Under the pieces are notes generated by a model that saw only the letters and a list, made by a program, of their open reading frames with translations, did no database searches and was not told the DNA's origin. A DNA stretch of 5,984 bases from Actinocrinis sp035946395 (GTDB lineage: Bacteria; Actinomycetota; Actinomycetes; Streptomycetales; Catenulisporaceae): NCBI RefSeq assembly GCF_035946395.1, contig NZ_DASYZI010000230.1, forward strand, positions 1 through 5,984, given 5' to 3'. Made by a program: the position numbers and the translations under genes. The stretch's first letter is position 1. The number at the start of each line of letters is the position of its first letter. Shown piece after piece: positions 1 through 4,507 of this stretch.

Positions 1-1
1 A

Positions 2-1138
2 CTCGACGGCGCCGTGTACGGACAGCCGCTGCTGCTCGGCGGGACGCTCATCGCGGCCACCGAGAACGACTCCGTGTACGGGCTCGCACGTTCAGACGGA
101 CACGTGCTGTGGCGTACCGGCCTCGGCCGTCCCGTGCCACTGTCCGAGCTGCCCTGCGGGAATATCAACCCACTGGGAATCACCTCCACTCCCGCGTACG
201 ACCCGGCGACCGGATCTCTGTTCGTGCTGGCCGAGACCGAGGGCAGGCACCACCTGCTCGCCGCGCTCGATCCCGCGACAGGCGCCGTACGCTGGAAGCG
301 ATACGCCGAACCGATGGCCGGCAGCGCCGCCGACGCGCAGCAGCGCGCGGCGCTGACCACAGCATTCGGGCACGTATACATCGCCTTCGGCGGCCTCGCC
401 GGCGACTGCGGCGACTACGTCGGCTCGGTCGTCGCGGTGCCGGCCGGGGGAAGCGGAAATCAGCTCACGTACTCGGTGCCCACGCCGCGCAGAGGCGGCA
501 TCTGGACGCCCGGCGGCCTCGTCGTACACGGAAACACGCTGCTGGCAGCGGTCGGCAACGGCGCGCAGACCGGCAGCTACGACGGCAGCGACTCGGTCCT
601 CGCACTCACGCCGGACCTGCGGCGCGCCGACTACTTCGCGCCGATCAGTTGGTCGCGGGACAACGCGAGCGACCTGGATCTCGGCTCGATGTCACCCGCC
701 GTGGTCGACGGCTACGTGCTGATCGCGGGCAAGCGCGGTGTCGCATATCTCATCCGGCCCGGACACCTCGGCGGCATCGGTGGCCAGCTCTCTGACACGC
801 AGCTGTGCGCCGCGTACGGCTCGGCGGCCGTGGACGGGACCAAGGCGTATCTCCCATGCAGCGGCGGAATCCGCGCCGTGAACGTCAACGCGCAGACCGT
901 ATCCGTGCTCTGGCAAGCAGACCCGCAGACCGCCTATGACTCGCCGGCCGTCGGCGGTGGCGCGGTCTGGTCGATGAACGACGGCGCGGGCGTTCTCTAC
1001 GCGCTCGACCAGAGCACCGGCCAGGTTCTCGCGCAGGTCGCCGTCGGTCCGTCGCCACACTTCGCCTCGCCGACGCTCGCAGCCGGCCGCGCGTACGTCG
1101 GAACGATGAGCGGAGTCGTCGCGGTCGCTGAGTCCTGA
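2..1138 (+). CDS. PQQ-like beta-propeller repeat protein, 5' end cut by window
   Basis: The reading frame is open from the first complete codon at base 2 to TGA at 1136-1138, giving 378 visible residues. The GTG at 14 lies inside a propeller blade (context LDGAVYGQPL), so the true start is upstream of the window. Repeats of the PQQ/WD-like blade type (A-L-D-x-x-T-G-x-x-x-W) are visible at about residues 28-42 (LARSDGHVLWRTG), 88-102 (ALDPATGAVRWKR), 278-307 and 334-348 (ALDQSTGQVLAQV), with several 'SPAV-DG-VY' strands between them. There are four cysteines, at residues 52, 136, 269 and 286; an even number in an otherwise Cys-poor, Gly/Ser-rich propeller suits an exported protein with two disulfides, but the signal peptide would be outside the window. 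Automated pipelines usually name such proteins BamB-like or PQQ-binding-like. No catalytic residues are recognisable and a true quinoprotein dehydrogenase is not supported. The gene converges on the next one, 48 bases away, with no strong terminator hairpin between them. Confidence 0.85.
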   Translation, partial: LDGAVYGQPLLLGGTLIAATENDSVYGLARSDGHVLWRTGLGRPVPLSELPCGNINPLGITSTPAYDPATGSLFVLAETEGRHHLLAALDPATGAVRWKRYAEPMAGSAADAQQRAALTTAFGHVYIAFGGLAGDCGDYVGSVVAVPAGGSGNQLTYSVPTPRRGGIWTPGGLVVHGNTLLAAVGNGAQTGSYDGSDSVLALTPDLRRADYFAPISWSRDNASDLDLGSMSPAVVDGYVLIAGKRGVAYLIRPGHLGGIGGQLSDTQLCAAYGSAAVDGTKAYLPCSGGIRAVNVNAQTVSVLWQADPQTAYDSPAVGGGAVWSMNDGAGVLYALDQSTGQVLAQVAVGPSPHFASPTLAAGRAYVGTMSGVVAVAES

Positions 1139-1186
1139 TCACAGCGTCCGGATCCTGATTGCCGCTCCGCTGCCGGCGGGCTTGGA

Positions 1187-1828
1187 TCACTGGCGAGCGT
1201 CGGCACGCGTGAGCAGTTCGACGACCTCGGCGTCGGTGAGTTGATCGAAGTCGCCATACCAGTTGCCCACGGCGATCATCGGTTCCGGTGCGCACAGCCA
1301 GACGACCTCGTCGGCCACCTGCCGCATCGGGCCGATCAGGTCCGGCGGCAGCACCGGCACGGCGAGCACGACGCGAGTCGCAGAGCGCTGACGGGCGACG
1401 ACGCACGCGGCGCGTGCCGTGGAACCGGTGGCGATCCCGTCGTCGACGATGACGACCGTACGATCGGCGATCGACACCGCGGGGTGCCCTGCACGATACG
1501 CGTCGGCGCGTCTCGACAACTCGGCAGCCTCACGTCGCTCGACCGCCGTGAAGATCGCCTCGGTGATGCCCTCATGCCGCAGCGTGTCCATCTCCATGAC
1601 CAGGCTGCCGTCCTCGCCGATCGCCCCCATCGCGAGTTCCGGCAGCCACGGGACGCCGAGCTTGCGCACCACGATCACGTCGAGCGGGGCGTCCAGCGCC
1701 TCGGCGATCCGGAAGGCGACCGGCACGCCGCCGCGCGGCAGCCCGAGCACGACGGGACGCTGATCGCGCAGGTGCTCAAGGCGAGCGGCCAGTTCACCGC
1801 CCGCTTCGGCACGATCAGCGAAGCGCAT
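1187..1828 (-). CDS. Phosphoribosyltransferase-fold protein (COG1926 type)
   Basis: The product has 213 residues. It has the type I phosphoribosyltransferase fold: an N-terminal VVLGLPRGGVPVA segment (26-38), a conserved VVRKLGVPWLPELAMGAI segment (53-70), the PRPP-binding signature VVIVDDGIATGST (125-137, acidic pair D129/D130), and a C-terminal PEPMIAVGNWYGDF segment (181-194). This pattern and length match the uncharacterised actinobacterial family of 'predicted phosphoribosyltransferases' (COG1926; mycobacterial members are related). By family it should bind PRPP in the cytoplasm, but the base or other acceptor is unknown, so no pathway is assigned. The ATG at 1828 is chosen because a perfect GGAGG sits 6 bases before it and the family begins near 'RFADRxEAG'; an ATG at 1879 in the same frame would add 17 residues but has only a weak, too-close AGGG. 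It follows the monooxygenase gene in the same direction after 81 bases, with no obvious terminator between, so read-through is plausible. Confidence 0.9.
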   Translation of the reverse strand: MRFADRAEAGGELAARLEHLRDQRPVVLGLPRGGVPVAFRIAEALDAPLDVIVVRKLGVPWLPELAMGAIGEDGSLVMEMDTLRHEGITEAIFTAVERREAAELSRRADAYRAGHPAVSIADRTVVIVDDGIATGSTARAACVVARQRSATRVVLAVPVLPPDLIGPMRQVADEVVWLCAPEPMIAVGNWYGDFDQLTDAEVVELLTRADARQ

Positions 1829-1834
1829 CGCGGG

Positions 1835-1839
1835 CCTCC
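1835..1839 (-). promoter_or_regulatory. Ribosome-binding site GGAGG of the phosphoribosyltransferase gene
   Basis: On the minus strand GGAGG is followed by six bases and then ATG (1828-1826). It is the best Shine-Dalgarno match in this reading frame and decides the start in favour of 1828 over the upstream ATG at 1879. Confidence 0.75.
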
Positions 1840-1909
1840 ACGCACTGTGGGACGCGTTTTCGGGTACGCCTTCGGTCATATGCCCTAAGACGATCCGAAT
1901 ACGCAGCGC

Positions 1910-3472
1910 TCAGCGCGAGGAACCGCACCACTGCATAAGGGCACCGCGGGCAGCTGAGGCGCGGGCCGCCGCGTTCGTGTCGTCACTGGCCCAAGCCACG
2001 TATCCGTCAGGCCGGACCAACAGCAGCGCATGCGGTGACTGCGCGCTGACCGCGTAATCCACGCATCCTTTCCACTCGTTCACGATGTCGGCCTCGTCCG
2101 CGTCCCGACCGATCAGCACGAACCTGCCGTTGCGCAACACCTCGTAGAGCCGCGACGCCATTACCGATCCAATGTTGCCCGCTCCGTTGCTGCCCGTGAG
2201 CGGCAGATCTCCCACGCGCTTGCCGATGCTGGGGTGCGCGCCCTGGGGCCGTCCGTACTCGATTGCGATGCCGCTGACCGTCCCCATCGCGCGGTGCGCA
2301 AACGCCGGGACCCGCAGCACCGCTGCGCTTAATGCGTTGCGCGCGGTGCGTATCGCCAGCGGCTTGATCAGCGCGAGGCGGACAAGCGCGCCGCTGCTGC
2401 GCAGCACCATCCGGCCGACCGGGTGACGCTCGGTGTGGTAGCTGTCCAGCAGCCGTTCCGGGTCCGCGGCCCGGCCGTTCAGCACGGCGGCCAGCTTCCA
2501 GCCAAGATTCGCGGCGTCCTGTAGGCCGGTGTTCATGCCCTGGCCGCCGGCCGGCGAGTGGCAGTGCGCGGCGTCACCAGCCAGGAAGACCCGGCCGACC
2601 CGGTAGGCGGGGACCTGCCGTTCGTCGCTCTGGAAACGGGACATCCAGCGCGCCTCAGCCAGCCCGAAGTCGGTGCCGAGCGCCCAATGCAGCACCGTGC
2701 GGATCTCCGCCAGGTCCAGCGGGGCGCCCGGCGGGACCTGGTTGCGGCGATTCCAGCAGAACGTCCGGTACCAGCCATCGCCGAACGGCGCGATGAACGC
2801 GAACGCGTCGCCGACCGCGGCAACGGTGAGGACCTCCTGTGGCGGGTTGGTGAATCGCACGTCCGCGAGCATGATCGAGCGGACCACCGGGCGCCCCGGG
2901 AACGGCAGACCGAGTGCCTCACGCACACTGCTGTGCACACCATCGGCGCCTACTGCGTACGTCGCCCGGTATACGGACTCCGCCCGATCGGCGCCGTCAG
3001 CCCTCACACGCACCGACACTCCGTCAGAGTCCTGATTGACGCCGACGACTTCGACTCCACGCACGATGCGCGCACCCGCTGCGGTTGCTCGCTCCGCGAG
3101 AAGCCGCTCGACGTTGTACTGCGGCGTGACGAGCAGGTACGGGAAGCGGCTGTCCAAGCCCGCGAAGGAGATCGCAGCCCGGCCATAAAGCAGCAGGCTG
3201 TCGACGGTCGTGCCGGTTTCGATCAGCCGGTCGGCGAGCCCTCGCGCGTCGAACTGCTCCAGCGAACGCGCGTGCACGGCGAAGGCTCGCGTGGCGCTCG
3301 TGTCGGCCGACTCGGCGCGGCGTTCGAGCACCGTGCAGCCGACACCCCGCGCGGCGAGGTCCCCGGCGAGCAGGAGCCCGGTCGGCCCCGCCCCCACGAT
3401 CACGACGTCGCTCACGGCGTTGTGCGCAGCGCTTTGGACAAGATCCTGGTCCGAGTGCGTGTCCCACGTCAT
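1910..3472 (-). CDS. FAD-dependent aromatic hydroxylase (PheA/TfdB-type class A monooxygenase)
   Basis: The product has 520 residues, the usual length for single-component class A flavin monooxygenases with a C-terminal domain. The FAD-binding Rossmann motif VVIVGAGPTG is at 23-32, with the ribose-binding acidic residue in VLERR (48-52). The DG motif of this class, YAVGADGVHSSVR, is at 172-184, and the GD motif RVFLAGDAAHCHSPAGGQGMN, which binds the FAD phosphates, is at 294-314. A thioredoxin-like C-terminal domain ends in LLLVRPDGYVAWA (483-495), as in phenol hydroxylase, MhpA and rifampicin monooxygenase Rox. All motifs are intact. The family uses NAD(P)H and oxygen to hydroxylate aromatic or polyketide substrates; resistance enzymes such as Rox and tailoring hydroxylases of aromatic polyketides share this layout, and sequence alone does not separate these roles. 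The start is the ATG at 3472: it lies 22 residues before the Rossmann strand and has GAGGG six bases upstream. The frame stays open far upstream, but that part is the control region and the reverse of tetR. Leu381 is a TTA codon. The gene diverges from the TetR/MFS pair. Confidence 0.92.
   Translation of the reverse strand: MTWDTHSDQDLVQSAAHNAVSDVVIVGAGPTGLLLAGDLAARGVGCTVLERRAESADTSATRAFAVHARSLEQFDARGLADRLIETGTTVDSLLLYGRAAISFAGLDSRFPYLLVTPQYNVERLLAERATAAGARIVRGVEVVGVNQDSDGVSVRVRADGADRAESVYRATYAVGADGVHSSVREALGLPFPGRPVVRSIMLADVRFTNPPQEVLTVAAVGDAFAFIAPFGDGWYRTFCWNRRNQVPPGAPLDLAEIRTVLHWALGTDFGLAEARWMSRFQSDERQVPAYRVGRVFLAGDAAHCHSPAGGQGMNTGLQDAANLGWKLAAVLNGRAADPERLLDSYHTERHPVGRMVLRSSGALVRLALIKPLAIRTARNALSAAVLRVPAFAHRAMGTVSGIAIEYGRPQGAHPSIGKRVGDLPLTGSNGAGNIGSVMASRLYEVLRNGRFVLIGRDADEADIVNEWKGCVDYAVSAQSPHALLLVRPDGYVAWASDDTNAAARASAARGALMQWCGSSR
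2330..2332 (-). other. In-frame TTA leucine codon in the monooxygenase gene
   Basis: On the minus strand the codons around residue 381 read AAC GCA TTA AGC GCA (Asn-Ala-Leu-Ser-Ala). I found no other in-frame TTA in the five genes of this window; TTA triplets elsewhere in this gene (for example at its KGCVDYAV and LLLYGR segments) are out of frame. In Streptomyces and relatives, TTA is read only by the developmentally regulated bldA tRNA and is enriched in secondary-metabolism and accessory genes. Whether that applies here depends on the host, which is not known. Confidence 0.85.
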
Positions 3473-3478
3473 CGCGTG

Positions 3479-3483
3479 CCCTC
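3479..3483 (-). promoter_or_regulatory. Ribosome-binding site GAGGG of the monooxygenase gene
   Basis: On the minus strand AAGGCGAGGG precedes ATG (3472-3470), with six bases between GAGGG and the start. It supports this start in a frame that otherwise stays open for more than 300 codons upstream. Confidence 0.6.
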
Positions 3484-3547
3484 GCCTTCTGATGGGCCGT
3501 TGTTCGCTCCACCGGCCGATTCGTATGTCCTGGTTGCCTCCGGATTC

Positions 3548-3577
3548 AGCGTAAGCCGGGCGGTACCGTGAAGTCAA
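3548..3577 (-). promoter_or_regulatory. Candidate sigma70-type promoter of the monooxygenase gene
   Basis: Read on the minus strand, a -35 box TTGACT (3577-3572) is followed by an 18-base spacer and a -10 box TACGCT (3553-3548). The -35 box matches the consensus TTGACA at five of six positions and the -10 box fits TAnnnT. Predicted transcription would begin near 3541 and leave a leader of roughly 70 bases before the ATG. A small palindrome, AACG-CT-CGTT (3576-3585), touches the -35 box. The call rests on sequence match alone. Confidence 0.5.
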
Positions 3578-3613
3578 CGCTCGTTGGCAAACAAGTGTAG
3601 GCAAAAGCTCTGG

Positions 3614-3639
3614 ACGCTTGTGATAAGCATCACAAGCGT
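3614..3639. promoter_or_regulatory. Perfect 11-base-arm palindrome containing a Crp-type site (TGTGA-N6-TCACA)
   Basis: The arms ACGCTTGTGAT (3614-3624) and ATCACAAGCGT (3629-3639) are exact reverse complements around the four bases AAGC. The core, 3619-3634, reads TGTGA-TAAGCA-TCACA, an exact match to the binding consensus of the cAMP receptor protein family (E. coli CRP, mycobacterial Crp, corynebacterial GlxR). Its sequence is unrelated to the two 19-base palindromes next to it, so a second DNA-binding protein is implied. Its centre lies about 85 bases upstream of the predicted monooxygenase start point and about 65 upstream of the predicted tetR start point. There is no T-run on either side, which argues against a terminator. 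Confidence 0.6.
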
Positions 3640-3643
3640 TGGT

Positions 3644-3662
3644 GTACGAAACGGTTTCGTAC
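3644..3662. promoter_or_regulatory. TetR-type operator, copy 1 (19-base perfect palindrome)
   Basis: GTACGAAACGGTTTCGTAC consists of two perfect 9-base arms around a single G. The same 19 bases recur at 3689-3707, centre to centre 45 bases apart. Autoregulating TetR-family repressors typically bind such palindromes in front of their own genes. This copy overlaps the candidate -35 region of the tetR promoter and begins four bases after the Crp-like palindrome ends. Confidence 0.8.
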
Positions 3663-3684
3663 TGAAGCGAGTCCGGTGTATGGT
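3655..3684 (+). promoter_or_regulatory. Weak candidate promoter of the tetR gene
   Basis: A -10-like TATGGT (3679-3684) is preceded, with an 18-base gap, by TTTCGT (3655-3660), which is a poor -35 match. Transcription would start near 3691 and give a leader of about 43 bases. The assignment is supported mainly by context: operator copy 1 overlaps the -35 and operator copy 2 covers the predicted start point, the classical geometry for repression. The -35 is too weak for a firm call. Confidence 0.35.
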
Positions 3685-3688
3685 TACG

Positions 3689-3707
3689 GTACGAAACGGT
3701 TTCGTAC
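3689..3707. promoter_or_regulatory. TetR-type operator, copy 2 (19-base perfect palindrome)
   Basis: This is identical to copy 1 over all 19 bases and one further T on the right. It lies 26 bases after copy 1 and ends 26 bases before the tetR start codon, downstream of the -10-like box, where a bound repressor would block initiation or early elongation. Confidence 0.8.
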
Positions 3708-3721
3708 TCCCGGCTTCGGGA

Positions 3722-3729
3722 AGGAAGGG
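3722..3729 (+). promoter_or_regulatory. Ribosome-binding site of the tetR gene
   Basis: AGGAAGGG lies four bases before GTG at 3734, with its AGGA part eight bases away. It supports GTG as the start over the in-frame ATG at 3680 and TTG at 3584, neither of which has a comparable site and both of which would place an operator inside the coding region. Confidence 0.65.
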
Positions 3730-3733
3730 CATC

Positions 3734-4390
3734 GTGACTGACACGGAGATCGGGCTGCGCGACCTGGACCTGCCGGAGCCGCGGGGCTCCCGGCGCGGAC
3801 CGGAGCGGCGCGAGGCGATCTGCGACGCGGTGTTCGAACTGCTCGGGGAAGTCGGATACGACCGGATGACCATGGACGCGGTCGCCACGCGCGCCCGCGC
3901 CAGCAAGGCGACGATCTACCGCACCTGGCCGGACAAGCCGGGTCTGGTGGCGGAGGCGCTGGTCAACCGGTTCGGCGCCACTCCGGAGGCGCCCAACACC
4001 GGATCGCTGCGCGGCGACATCATGGCCTTGATGTCGATGGCGCTGCGTGTCAGCAACAGCCCGGACGGCGAGGTCCTCACCGGAGTGATGACCGCGGCGG
4101 CCCGGAACCCCGCGCTGGGACACACGCTGCACGAGTGCACGTACGCGTCCAAGCGCGTCATCAACGAGACCATCATCAGCCAGGCCGCCGCCCGGGGCGA
4201 GGTCAGGCCCGACGCGGACCCGGACCTCTTCCACGAGGTCATGTACGCAATGATCATGACGCGGAAGCTGATCGCGCAGCAGCCACTCGACGACGAGTTC
4301 GGCCGGCACGTGGTCGACGACATCCTCATTCCGCTGCTCAAGTACCGCGCCTGCGAAGACGTCGACGGGGCCGCCGCGCAGGGCGAGTAG
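3734..4390 (+). CDS. TetR/AcrR-family transcriptional repressor
   Basis: The product has 218 residues, standard for the family. The N-terminal DNA-binding domain begins at RGPERREAICDAVFELLGEVGYDRMTM (21-47), and the helix-turn-helix follows at about 45-65 (TMDAVATRARASKATIYRTWP), with the typical recognition-helix pattern KATIYRTWPDKPGLVAEAL. Residues 80-218 form the variable ligand-binding and dimer region, in which no ligand can be read from sequence. The start is GTG, chosen from the AGGAAGGG upstream and because the conserved domain begins soon after it. Two identical perfect palindromes lie 27-90 bases upstream, so autorepression is very likely. The MFS efflux gene follows in the same direction after 117 bases, the common arrangement in which a TetR repressor is released by a drug-like ligand and allows pump synthesis. 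The divergent monooxygenase gene may also be a target, but its best promoter candidate is about 67 bases from the nearer operator. Confidence 0.93.
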   Translation: MTDTEIGLRDLDLPEPRGSRRGPERREAICDAVFELLGEVGYDRMTMDAVATRARASKATIYRTWPDKPGLVAEALVNRFGATPEAPNTGSLRGDIMALMSMALRVSNSPDGEVLTGVMTAAARNPALGHTLHECTYASKRVINETIISQAAARGEVRPDADPDLFHEVMYAMIMTRKLIAQQPLDDEFGRHVVDDILIPLLKYRACEDVDGAAAQGE

Positions 4391-4438
4391 CAGCACCTTC
4401 CAGTAGCAATCCCGGAATTGTCGGTGCCGGATCGTAGG

Positions 4439-4459
4439 GTCGTCCTGCGAACCGACGAC
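4439..4459. repeat. Short inverted repeat between the tetR and MFS genes
   Basis: GTCGTC (4439-4444) and GACGAC (4454-4459) form perfect 6-base arms around nine bases. The feature could be a leader hairpin or a weak regulator site. It is GC-rich but has no following T-run, and short repeats like this occur by chance in high-GC DNA. The rest of the 117-base gap shows a TAGGGT (4435-4440) that fits a -10 box but has no acceptable -35 at normal spacing, so it remains open whether the MFS gene has its own promoter or is read from the tetR promoter. Confidence 0.3.
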
Positions 4460-4495
4460 TGATCAAGCGCGCCGTGAAGCGCTGCACCTTCCCTC

Positions 4496-4502
4496 GGAGG
4501 GG
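4496..4502 (+). promoter_or_regulatory. Ribosome-binding site GGAGGGG of the MFS gene
   Basis: GGAGGGG followed by five bases and ATG at 4508 is a near-ideal Shine-Dalgarno site. It implies efficient translation once the mRNA is made and fixes the start. Confidence 0.8.
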
Positions 4503-4507
4503 AATCC

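Noticed and set aside
1139..1186. Bidirectional terminator between the converging genes
   Set aside because: Only short, imperfect inverted repeats (CCGC/GCGG and distant GATCC/GGATC) are visible, not a convincing hairpin.
1829..1879. Longer phosphoribosyltransferase starting at the ATG at 1879
   Set aside because: Only AGGG three bases from the ATG is available there, whereas the ATG at 1828 has GGAGG at ideal spacing and matches the usual family N-terminus.
2558..3571. 337-codon open frame on the + strand opposite the monooxygenase gene
   Set aside because: It has no recognisable motif and an Arg-rich composition, and it lies opposite a gene with complete FAD-binding motifs.
3614..3639. 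Palindrome read as a Rho-independent terminator
   Set aside because: There is no T-run after either arm, no gene ends here, and it lies in a divergent promoter region.
3584..3733. Earlier tetR starts at TTG 3584 or ATG 3680
   Set aside because: Neither has a good ribosome-binding site. The first would put both operators in coding sequence and the second one of them. The extra residues do not resemble TetR N-termini.
3473..4396. Upstream extension of the monooxygenase frame (open frame of 828 codons on the minus strand, 4396-1910)
   Set aside because: The added 308 codons run antisense through the tetR gene and translate the operator palindromes (hence a repeated YETVSY). The Rossmann fold begins 22 residues after the ATG at 3472, which has its own ribosome-binding site.
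4418..4440. Promoter TTGTCG ... TAGGGT in front of the MFS gene
   Set aside because: The two boxes are only 11 bases apart, too close for a sigma70-type promoter, and no better -35 stands at 16-19 bases from TAGGGT.
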